Positions 10,435-20,249 of a stretch of 64,000 bases of DNA are shown here, one piece after another. Every line of letters starts with the position of its first letter. Position 1 is the stretch's first letter. A model generated the notes under the pieces. The model did no database searches, was not told where the DNA came from, and worked only from the letters and a program-made list of their open reading frames with translations. Position numbers and translations under genes: made by a program. This DNA is from Aggregatimonas sangjinii (GTDB lineage Bacteria > Bacteroidota > Bacteroidia > Flavobacteriales > Flavobacteriaceae), in contig NZ_CP040710.1 in the NCBI RefSeq assembly GCF_005943945.1, forward strand, positions 3,827,501 through 3,891,500, written 5' to 3'.

Positions 10435-10977
10435 GTGAGCGAGTACTACAACTACATAAAATCCCTTCACCTTATCTTTGTAGTTACTTGGTTTGCGGGA
10501 CTATTTTATATTCCAAGACTGTTTATCTACCATATCGAAGCGGCCCGGAAATCGTCGCCCGAAAGGGAAATACTGACTACCCAATTGCAGTTGATGACCA
10601 AACGATTGTGGAATATCATCACATGGCCGTCTGCGATCCTTTGTACTTTTTTTGCTTTTTGGATGTTGCACCTGAACCCAGGATTGCTCTACCAACCCTG
10701 GATGCAAGTTAAACTGGGGTTCGTAGTTTTACTTTTTGCCTACCATATCAAAAACCATTTGATCTATAAACAGCTACAACGGAATGAGATAAAGTACACC
10801 AGCAACTACATGCGTATTTGGAACGAAGGTGCGACACTCATTCTTTTTGCCGTTATATTTCTTGTCATCCTAAAAAGTGCCCTAAACTGGATTTTCGGTG
10901 TCGTTGGGATAGTAGTCCTCGGCATTCTCCTAATGCTGGGAATAAAACTTTACAAACGTATTCGCGAGAAAGGGTAA
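10435..10977 (+). CDS. hemJ: Protoporphyrinogen oxidase HemJ
   Basis: HemJ oxidises protoporphyrinogen IX to protoporphyrin IX, the penultimate step of haem synthesis, in the inner membrane. This 180-residue protein has the usual four to five membrane segments. Conserved features of the family are the histidine in KSLHLIFVVTWFAGLFYIPR near residue 12 and the lysine in QPWMQVKLG near residue 92. The start is the GTG at 10435, since homologues begin immediately before YYNYIKSLH. It follows the second VPS10 gene by 60 nt. It is the only haem gene in the window. Confidence 0.9.
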   Translation: MSEYYNYIKSLHLIFVVTWFAGLFYIPRLFIYHIEAARKSSPEREILTTQLQLMTKRLWNIITWPSAILCTFFAFWMLHLNPGLLYQPWMQVKLGFVVLLFAYHIKNHLIYKQLQRNEIKYTSNYMRIWNEGATLILFAVIFLVILKSALNWIFGVVGIVVLGILLMLGIKLYKRIREKG

Positions 10978-11141
10978 ATGCAGTTTAAGCTTAAGACTAT
11001 ATGTATAGAACCGCCTAACAATCAAATTTAATTAGAAGCGTAAATACAAGTTCAATTTTTAATTGGCAGTTGCCATAGCAATTGATTCCATTTCAACAAA
11101 CAAACTGCCCACTGGCACTGCCAACTGCCTACTCTTCTGGT

Positions 11142-11876
11142 TCAAAGTCCACGTTCCGCCTGAACCGTTTCATACGCCATTTGTACTTGCTTGAACTTTT
11201 CCTCGGCTCCTTTTTTTATAGCCTCGTCCTGGGTATTCACACGGTCGGGATGGTACTTTTTAGCCATGGTACGGTACGCTTTTTTGACCTCATCGTCCGT
11301 AGCTGTTTTCGCGATTTCCAAAATTTTGTAGGCATTATCGGCGGCCTTGACGAACATGGCTTTAATACTTTCGAAGTCTCGTGCGGTGATTCGCATGTAC
11401 CCAGCGATTTCTTGAATTTTGCTGATTTCGGCATTGGTAACTTGTCCGTCTGCCTGGGCGATACCGAATAAAAAATGAAGTAACTGAAGCCGTACCTCGT
11501 AACGGGTGCGTTGGTTCAAATAGGCACAGATACGCTGGGCCGAAATTTCATGTTTTTTGTTGACCTCGTTAAAAGTGCGAAAGATGGCATTGGCTTTTTC
11601 CTTGCCGTAGGTACTCACAAAATACTGGCGTACATAATCCATCTCGGTCTGGCTGACCTTGCCATCGGCCTTGATGACCAGAGAACACAACGACAGCAAA
11701 TTCAATTCGAAATCGGCCGGTGAAACGCTTTGTCGGGTCATATCCCGGAAAACGGATTTTGGCCCACCTCCTTTATTAGAGGAACTATCGATCAAGCTTC
11801 CAAGAAGAAATCCTATAATGGCACCAGGGTATCTAAATAAGTAATATCCGGCAATGGCCGCAATCCATTTTATCAT
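11142..11876 (-). CDS. TerB/DnaJ-domain membrane co-chaperone, DjlA-like
   Basis: This 244-residue protein has the DjlA layout: an N-terminal membrane segment ([20 protein letters not shown], glycine-rich), a TerB-like helical domain at about residues 50-165 with the acidic motifs [12 protein letters not shown] and [12 protein letters not shown], and a C-terminal J domain with the HPD motif (KKYHPDRVN) that stimulates DnaK ATPase. It therefore probably acts as a membrane-tethered Hsp70 co-chaperone. It converges with hemJ. The 164-nt gap between them contains GGCAGTTG/CAACTGCC complementary segments but no clear T-tailed terminator. Confidence 0.85.
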   Translation of the reverse strand: MIKWIAAIAGYYLFRYPGAIIGFLLGSLIDSSSNKGGGPKSVFRDMTRQSVSPADFELNLLSLCSLVIKADGKVSQTEMDYVRQYFVSTYGKEKANAIFRTFNEVNKKHEISAQRICAYLNQRTRYEVRLQLLHFLFGIAQADGQVTNAEISKIQEIAGYMRITARDFESIKAMFVKAADNAYKILEIAKTATDDEVKKAYRTMAKKYHPDRVNTQDEAIKKGAEEKFKQVQMAYETVQAERGL

Positions 11877-12082
11877 CGTATTCTCAATTTTTTCAAAGAT
11901 AGGTTTTTAGGGTAAAATCGCACGCCTATTTCCCGCACTCGAAGGGTGAGCTCCTACAGCAACCGATTAGACTCCCAATGGTCTCAAAAGTTACATATGG
12001 GTAGGTCTACTTTTGTTAGGTTTCCTAATATACACGACAAATTTGGTATCTTTACATCCTGAAATTTAAAACAAGAAGAGTT

Positions 12083-12493
12083 ATGTATCCCGCAGAATTA
12101 GTAAAACCTATGAGAGACGACTTGGCCAATGCCGGGTTTGAAGAATTATATACGGCCGATGCGGTCGAAAAAGCGATAGGGAAAGAAGGAACTACACTTG
12201 TAGTCGTGAATTCCGTTTGTGGTTGTGCCGCGGCCAATGCCCGCCCAGCGGCTAAAATGAGCTTGCAACACGCAAAAAAACCCGACCATGCCGTTACTGT
12301 TTTTGCGGGTGTTGATACCGAGGCTGTCGATGCCGCCAGAAATTTGATGGTTCCCTTTCCTCCTTCCTCGCCAAGTATGGCCTTATTCAAAGATGGGGAA
12401 CTGGTGCATATGATAGAACGCCACCATATCGAGGGAAGACCGGCCGAACTGATCGCCGAGAACTTGGTAGGTGCATATGACGAGTTCTGTTAG
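12083..12493 (+). CDS. Bacilliredoxin, BrxA/BrxB (YphP/YqiW) family
   Basis: This 136-residue thioredoxin-fold protein matches bacilliredoxins, which remove bacillithiol from mixed disulfides on proteins. The diagnostic active site CGC appears in NSVCGCAAANARPA, and FAGVDTEAVDAAR and PPSSPSMALF are family positions. The length is normal. It is a cytosolic, monocistronic gene: a strong terminator follows at 12541. A TATCTTTA box at 12047-12054 is a possible -7 element close to the Bacteroidetes TAnnTTTG consensus, but I see no well-placed -33 TTG. Confidence 0.92.
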   Translation: MYPAELVKPMRDDLANAGFEELYTADAVEKAIGKEGTTLVVVNSVCGCAAANARPAAKMSLQHAKKPDHAVTVFAGVDTEAVDAARNLMVPFPPSSPSMALFKDGELVHMIERHHIEGRPAELIAENLVGAYDEFC

Positions 12494-12540
12494 TAGCAAA
12501 AGTCCGAACTCTTTCAGGTGAGGAATCAGAAATATCCGTA

Positions 12541-12567
12541 AAACCGCTCTACTTGAGCGGTTTTTTT
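12541..12567 (+). terminator. Intrinsic terminator after bacilliredoxin gene
   Basis: A perfect stem AAACCGCTC / GAGCGGTTT with a five-base loop is followed by a run of T. It separates the bacilliredoxin gene from the downstream acyltransferase. Confidence 0.9.
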
Positions 12568-12614
12568 AGTCCTAAGTCTTACGTCAATTTTGTCCTAAGT
12601 CTTATTTTTGTGCC

Positions 12615-13352
12615 ATGCGAAAACTATTGGCCTATCCTTTAAGCGTAATCTACCTGATTTTCTTCGGGGCTACGCTCTTGGTTTTTCACCCACTACAATG
12701 GTTGGCCTTTAATCTATTTGGTTATAGTGCGCACAAAAAAATCGTGGCCATCATGAACCTTTGCTTGCTACGCTGTTCCCATCTTCTCGGGACGACTTAC
12801 TCCTTTAAGAATGTAGAAAATCTACCTACGGACAAACCCTTGATCATCGTTCCCAACCACCAAAGCCTTCACGATATTTCCCCCATAATCTGGTTTATGC
12901 GCAAGCACCATCCAAAATTCGTAAGCAAAAAAGAACTCGGGAGAGGTATTCCTAGTGTATCCTATAACTTACGCCATGGTGGTTCGGTATTGATCGACAG
13001 AAAGGATAGCAAACAAGCCATCGCCGAAATCGGGAAATTGGGAAAGTATATCGAAAAATATAATAGAAGCGCAGTTATTTTTCCAGAAGGAACACGGAGT
13101 AGGGACGGCCGTCCAAAAGAATTCAAAACCAACGGACTTCGAATCTTAATCAAAAGGGCGCCCTCGGCGCTACTCGTTCCCGTCAGTATCAACAACTCTT
13201 GGAAAATGTTACGCTACGGAAAGTTCCCTTACGGAATAGGCAATCGGCTAACCTTCGACGTGCATGCGCCAATTACTACCAACCCAGACCCAGAGCAAGC
13301 GATGGCCGTGGTTGAAAAAGTCGTAGTTTCAGGGATAACGGAATTCAAATGA
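12615..13352 (+). CDS. plsC: 1-acyl-sn-glycerol-3-phosphate acyltransferase (PlsC)
   Basis: PlsC adds the second acyl chain to lysophosphatidic acid in phospholipid synthesis at the inner membrane. This 245-residue protein begins with a hydrophobic segment and contains the acyltransferase motifs NHQSLHD (HX4D) near residue 81 and FPEGTRSRDG near residue 156. Only about 50 nt separate it from the preceding terminator; the best -7-like box, TATTTTTG at 12603-12610, lies so close to the ATG that transcription from it would give an almost leaderless mRNA, so that assignment is weak. Its stop overlaps the start of the next gene (ATGA), indicating one operon with the HD hydrolase. Confidence 0.88.
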   Translation: MRKLLAYPLSVIYLIFFGATLLVFHPLQWLAFNLFGYSAHKKIVAIMNLCLLRCSHLLGTTYSFKNVENLPTDKPLIIVPNHQSLHDISPIIWFMRKHHPKFVSKKELGRGIPSVSYNLRHGGSVLIDRKDSKQAIAEIGKLGKYIEKYNRSAVIFPEGTRSRDGRPKEFKTNGLRILIKRAPSALLVPVSINNSWKMLRYGKFPYGIGNRLTFDVHAPITTNPDPEQAMAVVEKVVVSGITEFK

Positions 13353-14008
13353 CACAGGAAGAAATCATCTCGAAGACTATTGTTTTTGTCAAGCGAACAT
13401 TGAAAGGAGCTGAAGGCGGGCACGACTGGTTTCACATACACCGAGTACTTGTAAATAGTCGTAAAATAGCTGCTACGGAAAAGGTAAATGATTTGGTCGT
13501 CGCTTTGGGAGCACTTTTGCACGATATCGCCGATGCTAAATTTCACGATGGCGATGAAACCAAGGGCCCAAAGATAGCAACAGATTTTTTGACCGCTCTT
13601 GGAGTAGACCAAGCCCTTATCGAACAAGTGGTCTATATCATCGAAAACATCTCCTTTAAAAACAGCCTTGAGAAAGGCATTGATAAAGTACAGCCATTAG
13701 AACTCCAAGTGGTTCAGGATGCCGATCGTCTAGATGCCATTGGGGCCATTGGCATTGCCAGAGCCTTTAATTACGGTGGCTTTAAAAATAGGGAACTCTA
13801 CAATCCCGAAATCAAACCCAACCTTCATATGAGCAAGGAGGAATATAAAAAATCGGCATCGCCGACCATCAATCATTTTTACGAAAAGTTGCTTTTGCTC
13901 AAAAAAAAGTTCAATACCGAATCGGGAAAAAGACTCGCAGAAGAACGCCATCGGTTTATGCTCGAATTCTTAGAGCAGTTTTACCAAGAATGGGGAGCGT
14001 TTCCCTAG
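13349..14008 (+). CDS. HD-domain metal-dependent phosphohydrolase
   Basis: This 219-residue protein is an HD-superfamily hydrolase of the YedJ-like type. The metal ligands are visible as HDWFHIHRV near residue 25, LLHDIADAKFHDGD near residue 58, and a later Asp in VVQDADRLDAIGAIG near residue 121. Such enzymes hydrolyse phosphoesters or nucleotides; the actual substrate is unknown. It overlaps plsC by four bases (ATGA) and so is translationally coupled to it, which could hint at a lipid or nucleotide housekeeping role but does not prove one. Confidence 0.85.
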   Translation: MTQEEIISKTIVFVKRTLKGAEGGHDWFHIHRVLVNSRKIAATEKVNDLVVALGALLHDIADAKFHDGDETKGPKIATDFLTALGVDQALIEQVVYIIENISFKNSLEKGIDKVQPLELQVVQDADRLDAIGAIGIARAFNYGGFKNRELYNPEIKPNLHMSKEEYKKSASPTINHFYEKLLLLKKKFNTESGKRLAEERHRFMLEFLEQFYQEWGAFP

Positions 14009-14128
14009 ACTTCCAACATTGCACAAATAATTATTTAAAGTAGGGTACTAGAAAGCAGCTTATTTACGTTATAGACACCTGTTGAATCCTTGCCATCTCA
14101 AGTGGTAAGGTCTTATCCGTGTTCTATA

Positions 14129-16738
14129 ATGCCCAAATACTTGAAAATACTCCTGGTTTTTTCGTGCATAGCGATGCTAGCGATCGCCTGTACCAAAAGT
14201 GTGGGGCTATATACCGAAGTGGAGTTCGAAGTATCCGAGCAATACCTTGCCGACGGTTTTGTTAATACGCCCTTGTCTGTAAATCTAACGGTGATTCCAG
14301 AGGAAATAATAGCGGATGTTGGCTATACCTATCGGCTTGAATCGTTTGATGGCCAAGGTGTTTTGATGGATAGCGAGGGAAATACGCTTAACTCAGGTGA
14401 TAAAATTGGTTTTGATGCCCTATCTGCGGCCCTTGAATTTATCGGAACCGAAGAAGGTAGTCATACCATTGCCATTACCGTAGAAGATAGTTACGGTTTT
14501 ACCAAAGAGGTTCGTCTTGTATTCAATATTACCGATATTCCATTATTATGGCGTGCCGAAAGTCCGATCACCCAAATGGAATTAGGAACAACCGTTGATA
14601 TTAACCTTATTTTAGAGAACCAAACCGATGCTATCAACGGTACCTTTGAATGCAACTACCAACAGTCATTGGGTGATGGAACGCTAACAGGCTTCCCAAC
14701 CGCCGATGCCGAATTTCCCACAGAATTCACGACAATTGTTCCAGGAAACTTTGCGCTCGAATTTACGCCTGATGTACTAGGAAATATCGAATTGATTTTC
14801 CGTTTGAGGGATAGCAATGGCCAAGAACTGACCAGTTCGGTAACCATAGAAGTAGTCGAGGAAATAATAGATATGGAACCTCCAGTACTATCCATTTCAG
14901 GTACCAACCCCACACAAGTATTTATAGGTCAGCCCTATATGGATGAAGGTGCGACCGCCATGGATAATGTAGACGGAAATATTACGGATCAAATCACGAC
15001 CGTCTCCAATGTGGATACGAGTGTTGAAGATAGTTATCAGGTCATCTATTCGGTAGCGGATACCGATGGAAATAGCACTAGTGCCACACGTGTGGTCAAT
15101 GTTGTTCAAGACCCCAATGGTTCTGAGATTGCAGTAACCGGGATTTCCATAACCGAGGAGAGCTTGTCGTTGACCGAAGGTGCCACCGGAGCTCTGATGG
15201 CGGTAATTAATCCCACCAATGCAACAAACCAAGGTATTGATTGGGTTTCGAACAATCCAGCCGTTGCGACAGTGGACGCCTCCGGAACGGTCACCGCCAT
15301 CGCACAAGGAAACGCCATCATTACGGCAACATCCCAAGAGAACAACACCCTTTTTGATACGGCAGCGATTTCAGTGACCACCGAAACAGTAAACGTTACT
15401 GGCATCGATATCACGCAAACAGGACTTTCTTTGATTGAAGGCGATACTGGTACACTCACTGCTGTCATCTCGCCTAGCAATGCGACGAACCAAGGTGTTG
15501 ATTGGGTTTCGAACAATCCAGCCGTTGCGACAGTAAACGCTTCCGGAACGGTGACTGCAGTAACACAAGGAAACGCCATCATTACGGCAACATCCCAAGA
15601 GAACAACACACTTTTCGATACGGCAGCGATTTCGGTAACCATGGAAACAGTAGATGTAACTGGCATCGACATCACCCAAGCAGATCTCTCTTTGGTCGAG
15701 GGCAATACGGGCACGCTCACTGCGGTCATCTCTCCCACCAACGCAACAAACCAAGGTGTGAATTGGACATCGGACAACCCTACGGTCGCAACGGTGAATG
15801 CCTCAGGAATGGTGACGGCTCTTGCCGTTGGCAACGCTACGATTACCGCCACGTCACAAGACAATCCCGCACAATTCGATACGGCCACCATTTCCGTCAT
15901 CCATCCGTATCGCTATCACCGTTTTGATTATCTCGGCAATACACTTGCAACGGCGACCGCCAACTTCTGCAATGACCTATCTACAGGAACTCCAAAGCTG
16001 AATATTTCTATTGCTCAGGTTCTTCCAGTCGATAATGTATATCTCGTAACCGGCAGCCCGGATATTTCAGATGGCTATTATAGGGTTATCCTAAACTCCA
16101 ATACCTCCAATTCGGATGCTGATGAAAATGTCTCCGGTGACTTGTTCACCAACGAAATCACCCCGGTCTGCGTAACTAACGGCGTGCCCGACGCTATAGA
16201 TGATTCCGCTACGGTTGCCAGCAACTCAAATGTGGTCATTAACGTGCTCGGTAATGATACCGACCCGAATAATGATGCGCTAACCATTTTTAGTTTCACA
16301 ACTCCGAATGTTGGTACGGTAAGTCAACAAGGAGACGATTTACGCTATTTTTCGGATGACAGCTGTACTACCGCCACTTTTGAATATACCGTTGATGATG
16401 GCAACGGCGGTCAGGACACTGCAACGGTTACGATAACCAAGACAGCTTCGGCCACTTTTTCGGGCGGTGGGAGTGTTTCCAGCTCATTTCCCTCTACTAG
16501 CGGTATCATCGAGGTGCTGTGCGACGATGTTACCGTTGTTTTAGGCGCTTTTGGCGGTAGCGGGGGAACCACAACCAACATCAACATAGATGGCATGAAC
16601 TATAGCGTTACGGCCCCCGCCAATGACAGTTTATCGAGCTTAATTACAGTATTGGCGCCTGGCACTTATAATTACACGCTTAGCGGCAGCTTTAGCGGAG
16701 GCGGAAGTGGGGGTTCGGTGAGTGCCGTGGCCAACTAA
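14129..16738 (+). CDS. Large surface lipoprotein with HYR/DUF5011-like and Big_2 Ig repeats
   Basis: This 869-residue lipoprotein starts at the ATG at 14129, giving a signal peptide that ends in LAIAC; an in-frame TTG 13 codons upstream is rejected. After two N-terminal beta regions there is a DUF5011/HYR-like Ig domain (PTQVFIGQPYMDEGATA), then three tandem Big_2 bacterial Ig-like domains, then a cadherin/VCBS-type domain (DPNNDALTIFSF and VDDGNGGQDTATVT), and a glycine- and serine-rich tail (FSGGGSVSSSFPST). The architecture is that of surface adhesins or matrix proteins. It has no type IX sorting tail, so the lipid anchor holds it in the outer membrane. It stands alone between unrelated genes. 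Confidence 0.82.
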   Translation: MPKYLKILLVFSCIAMLAIACTKSVGLYTEVEFEVSEQYLADGFVNTPLSVNLTVIPEEIIADVGYTYRLESFDGQGVLMDSEGNTLNSGDKIGFDALSAALEFIGTEEGSHTIAITVEDSYGFTKEVRLVFNITDIPLLWRAESPITQMELGTTVDINLILENQTDAINGTFECNYQQSLGDGTLTGFPTADAEFPTEFTTIVPGNFALEFTPDVLGNIELIFRLRDSNGQELTSSVTIEVVEEIIDMEPPVLSISGTNPTQVFIGQPYMDEGATAMDNVDGNITDQITTVSNVDTSVEDSYQVIYSVADTDGNSTSATRVVNVVQDPNGSEIAVTGISITEESLSLTEGATGALMAVINPTNATNQGIDWVSNNPAVATVDASGTVTAIAQGNAIITATSQENNTLFDTAAISVTTETVNVTGIDITQTGLSLIEGDTGTLTAVISPSNATNQGVDWVSNNPAVATVNASGTVTAVTQGNAIITATSQENNTLFDTAAISVTMETVDVTGIDITQADLSLVEGNTGTLTAVISPTNATNQGVNWTSDNPTVATVNASGMVTALAVGNATITATSQDNPAQFDTATISVIHPYRYHRFDYLGNTLATATANFCNDLSTGTPKLNISIAQVLPVDNVYLVTGSPDISDGYYRVILNSNTSNSDADENVSGDLFTNEITPVCVTNGVPDAIDDSATVASNSNVVINVLGNDTDPNNDALTIFSFTTPNVGTVSQQGDDLRYFSDDSCTTATFEYTVDDGNGGQDTATVTITKTASATFSGGGSVSSSFPSTSGIIEVLCDDVTVVLGAFGGSGGTTTNINIDGMNYSVTAPANDSLSSLITVLAPGTYNYTLSGSFSGGGSGGSVSAVAN
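15131..15913 (+). repeat. Three tandem 261-nt repeats encoding Big_2 domains
   Basis: Units begin at 15131, 15392 and 15653, exactly 261 nt (87 codons) apart. Units 1 and 2 are very similar at the DNA level (for example the stretch coding for WVSNNPAVATV and the SQENNTLFDTAAISVT segment), while unit 3 has diverged. This indicates recent intragenic duplication or gene conversion. Confidence 0.88.
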
Positions 16739-16889
16739 ACAACTTTTGAACAAAAAGCCAGCAACAGAATTTATACCGGTTATTCACGTTAACTTTTACT
16801 TTTTTTGCCTTTTCCTCGAAGGAAATGCTTCCCTCTACATCTATGAATTATTTGTATCTTAAACCTCATAATCGAACAATATTAAAAAG

Positions 16890-18314
16890 ATGCAAAGAAG
16901 AAAATTCATCAAAAAATCCGCAGCTGCCTCCGCGGTATTCTCTATAGTACCAAGTTTTGTCATGGGAAAAAAACATGTGCCACCTAGCGACACGCTGTAT
17001 ATGGCAGGTTTTGGTGCTGGTGGGCAAGGCGGTGGTGATATTCAGGGCCTTTTCGCCACTGGCAAAGTCAAATTTGTCGCTCTTTGCGATGTAGATGAAC
17101 GGATGGCGTCGGGAACCTATCAAAAATTTCCGGATGCCAAAAAATATAAGGACTTCAGAAAAGTATATGAAAACCATTTAAAGGATATCGATGCTGTTAT
17201 GGTGGCCACCCCCGACCATATGCATGCTTCCATCGCATTGCCCTTTATGAAGGCAAAAAAGCATGCCTACGTCGAAAAGCCATTAACGCACAACATCAAT
17301 GAGGCGCGAATCATGACCGAAGTGGCGAAAGAAAATGGTATCGTAAGCCAAATGGGGAACCAAGGTGCTTCGAGCGACGGCAGTCGGGAAGCTAGGGAGC
17401 TGATAGAGTCTGGCATTATCGGAAAAATAAACCGTGTCGATTGTTGGACAAACCGTCCCGTCTGGCCTCAGGGAATTCCCGTCCCCACAGAAAAACAAGC
17501 GGTTCCAAAAGAGCTGGATTGGGACCTTTGGCTTGGGGTCGCTGCGCAAAGGGACTACAACGAGGCGTATCTACCTTTTAAATGGCGTGGTTGGTGGGAT
17601 TTCGGAACCGGGGCACTCGGCGATATGGGTTGCCATATCATGGAAACGCCCTTTAGCGTGCTCGATTTAAGTTACCCTACGGAGGCCGAAGCCAGTTGCA
17701 CCACCAATTGGGTAGGTGATTTCGTAGAGGCCGACTACAATGAATCCTGCCCGTCTTCTTCCTTAGTGCGTTTAAAATTCAACACTCCGGAACATGGCGA
17801 TATCGCCCTCAATTGGTACGATGGTGGTATCATGCCCGATTTGCCTGACGAATTAAAAGATGGTGAGACCATGGGTGCCGGTGGCGGTGGATCAATTTTT
17901 TATGGAACACGAGGAATACTGATTTGTGATGTGTATTCCCGAAATGCACGCATAGTACCTTCCAATATGATGGAAATGATTACACCCCCAACTCCGTATC
18001 TAGAACGCATTCCAGGCGATACGAATGGTCATTTCGCAAATTTTGTGGAAGCCTGTTTGAACGGTACCAAGGCCTCTTCGGATTTTAGTCGCTCAGGGCC
18101 TCTTACGGAAGCCGTGTTGATGGGCAATCTGGCCATCAGGGCCTTTCAGATGAAGGAGTTCAAAAAAGGTAAAAAAGCGGGCGACTGGGACCCCTTTCTA
18201 TACCCCGGGCGTCGAAAACTCAAGTGGGATGGTCCCAATATGAAGGTTACCAATTGGGATGTTGCCAATGAATGGGTAAAGGGAACCTATCGAAAAGGCT
18301 GGGAATTGTCCTGA
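16890..18314 (+). CDS. Gfo/Idh/MocA family oxidoreductase, Tat-exported
   Basis: This 474-residue protein is a Gfo/Idh/MocA sugar-type dehydrogenase. The N-terminus MQRRKFIKKSAAASAVF is a Tat signal with twin arginine. The Rossmann region is modified (GFGAGGQGGGD near residue 40), followed by VATPDHMHA and the EKPLTHN motif with the catalytic-type lysine near residue 130. Tat-exported members of this kind are common in Bacteroidetes and Planctomycetes and usually act on sugars or sugar acids in the periplasm. No sugar-utilisation genes lie next to it, so the substrate is open. Confidence 0.9.
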   Translation: MQRRKFIKKSAAASAVFSIVPSFVMGKKHVPPSDTLYMAGFGAGGQGGGDIQGLFATGKVKFVALCDVDERMASGTYQKFPDAKKYKDFRKVYENHLKDIDAVMVATPDHMHASIALPFMKAKKHAYVEKPLTHNINEARIMTEVAKENGIVSQMGNQGASSDGSREARELIESGIIGKINRVDCWTNRPVWPQGIPVPTEKQAVPKELDWDLWLGVAAQRDYNEAYLPFKWRGWWDFGTGALGDMGCHIMETPFSVLDLSYPTEAEASCTTNWVGDFVEADYNESCPSSSLVRLKFNTPEHGDIALNWYDGGIMPDLPDELKDGETMGAGGGGSIFYGTRGILICDVYSRNARIVPSNMMEMITPPTPYLERIPGDTNGHFANFVEACLNGTKASSDFSRSGPLTEAVLMGNLAIRAFQMKEFKKGKKAGDWDPFLYPGRRKLKWDGPNMKVTNWDVANEWVKGTYRKGWELS

Positions 18315-18380
18315 GCACCGCTGCTCTATACGAAGCACAATGATGGTAGTCTCAAAAATGGTTCTCTTCTCTACCAATAA

Positions 18381-18520
18381 AAGAAGAGGGCGTCTAAAAA
18401 GTACTTTCAGCCGTTTTTGCAAGGCACGAAGCAATCTGAAACTCGTTGGTATTAATAGACAGATTGCTTCGCCTTGCTCGTAATGACGTCTAGGGTATAC
18501 TTTTTAGACGCCCTCTTCTT
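18381..18520. repeat. Palindromic MITE-like element with 23-bp perfect terminal inverted repeats
   Basis: The ends at 18381-18403 and 18498-18520 are exact reverse complements over 23 bp (starting AAGAAGAGGGCGTC). Nested inside is a second perfect pair, CGAAGCAATCTG (18427-18438) and CAGATTGCTTCG (18460-18471). The interior carries no coding frame. It lies between two convergent genes, so it could also serve as a bidirectional terminator. Confidence 0.85.
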
Positions 18521-18575
18521 TCATAATAATCGTTATTCCGCTCTTCAATAATGGATGGCAAAAATTTCTTTTCGG

Positions 18576-19985
18576 TTATCCTCGTGTCAACCAACCTCTT
18601 TTGTTGGCCGTTGCGATCGCATACGGTGTAATCCAAAATAAACCAAAGGTAAATAGGATACTGTACGAATAGGCCCAAAAGGATTCCTTGAGGTTATAAC
18701 GCTTGGCGTAGAACAATACTGGAAAAGTAGATAGCACCAAGATGCTAACTAATGTTGAACTCAAGAACAATAAAGGATGTGTTAGGATGAAAAACAACAT
18801 GAAAAACAGGAAAGGGTAGCTCATGATTATTTTTGCCGATTGACTTATAAACAAAAGCCTCGTTCCCAATTTAGGCCCTTTTCTGAAGTTCTTGAACACA
18901 TATTTCGACATTTGAATATTCTCGCGAACGTTGCTTCGTCCCCACCTGATAAACATTTTGTAAAGCCCCTTGTACTTCTCAGGTACGTTGGTATAAGCGA
19001 ATGCATTTCTTTGGAAGAGAACGTGAAAACCTTGCTTCAAAATCATATTCGTCATAGCACGGTCCTCCCCGATATCGGAAGGTTGTCCCATAAAGGTTTG
19101 GTTGATCCATTCCTCCAAACAATTGAAAACAGCTGTCCTTCGATAAGCCGCTAGTGCCCCTGGCGTACAGAGTACGGAATTCAAAGTACTCTCCGCAGAC
19201 CGTACGAATTCGAAGCTCATGACAAAACTTACATCCAACATTCTCGGAAGCAATGCCTTTTTATTGTTCAGTACCCGAATATTTCCGGCAACGGCACCGC
19301 AATTCTCATTTGCCACAAATGGGCTGACCAAATTGCGTAAGGTATCTTTCGCTACGATGGAATCGCTGTCTACAGTTACGAAAACTTCACCCGTACCATC
19401 GTTAAAACCTCTGTATAATGCATGCCGCTTGCCCATATTCTTGGGCTGTTGGAATATAGTAACCCGATCTCCCAACACCCTTCTGGCTTCTTTCATCCAG
19501 TGCCATGTATCATCTTTACTTCCATCATCTATTGATAACAGTTGTAATTTTTCATGCGGAAAATCACTGTCGGCCAAACTCATTAAAGTATCATACACCT
19601 GTTTTCCTTCATTGTAAGCAGGTACGATTACGGTGCAGGTCGGTAATTCTTCGTCCGAAACAGAAGCGATGGCCTTATATTTAAAATACTTGTAAATGAT
19701 GAAAAGAAAAAAGCCTGCCTTAAAGAGGAAGAGACCCAGTGCCACATACATAAACGCTTGACCAAAAGTCGAACTAGAACGTTCTATATTAAACTCGGTT
19801 AAATCACTCCTTAAAATATAGGACAAATACGCCGCCCCGATCATCAAGACCAAAGTACTTCCCATGACAAAAATACCCCAAGGATTCGCTGTTTCGAAAA
19901 ACCTTCGCATTCTATGGATAAAGCCTGGTCTGTTGGATTTCATTTTTAAATTCAAAGTATTCACTTTCATAAACATCCCGTTCAT
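18576..19985 (-). CDS. Membrane glycosyltransferase family 2 (hyaluronan/NodC-like)
   Basis: This 469-residue protein is a processive-type GT2 enzyme. It has two N-terminal membrane segments, then the GT-A domain with DDGSKDDT (about residue 153), DSDS (about residue 201), a GEDRAMT acceptor-site motif (about residue 303) and an RWGRS motif in place of Q/RxxRW, followed by three C-terminal membrane segments. This layout matches NodC, hyaluronan synthase and poly-GlcNAc synthases, so it probably makes and extrudes an exopolysaccharide or a lipid-linked sugar. No other polysaccharide genes adjoin it. The start is uncertain: ATGs at 19985 and 19970 are both possible. Confidence 0.85.
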   Translation of the reverse strand: MNGMFMKVNTLNLKMKSNRPGFIHRMRRFFETANPWGIFVMGSTLVLMIGAAYLSYILRSDLTEFNIERSSSTFGQAFMYVALGLFLFKAGFFLFIIYKYFKYKAIASVSDEELPTCTVIVPAYNEGKQVYDTLMSLADSDFPHEKLQLLSIDDGSKDDTWHWMKEARRVLGDRVTIFQQPKNMGKRHALYRGFNDGTGEVFVTVDSDSIVAKDTLRNLVSPFVANENCGAVAGNIRVLNNKKALLPRMLDVSFVMSFEFVRSAESTLNSVLCTPGALAAYRRTAVFNCLEEWINQTFMGQPSDIGEDRAMTNMILKQGFHVLFQRNAFAYTNVPEKYKGLYKMFIRWGRSNVRENIQMSKYVFKNFRKGPKLGTRLLFISQSAKIIMSYPFLFFMLFFILTHPLLFLSSTLVSILVLSTFPVLFYAKRYNLKESFWAYSYSILFTFGLFWITPYAIATANKRGWLTRG

Positions 19986-20249
19986 ATATTGTTCTCGGAG
20001 TGTTATACGCTGCGAACACCGTAATCGGACGTGTCTTTAAAAGTATTTTAACAGCAGTCGCCTCAACCCATTTTCACAAATTCACTAAAAACGGAATTTT
20101 AATTACCCTTATCAGTAATCATGGTCCTCTAAAATTGTAAGTCTTAAAAAAGCGACCCATTCTTTTTAAGATTTCGGTAAAAATGACGGTCTGTGGATTC
20201 CTAGCGGATTTACGGCCTTAATCTATGTAAAATTGCCAAATCAGGTCGT

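Noticed and set aside
15106-15900. A 264-codon antisense frame over the Ig repeats
   Set aside because: It is produced by the repeated coding sequence on the plus strand.
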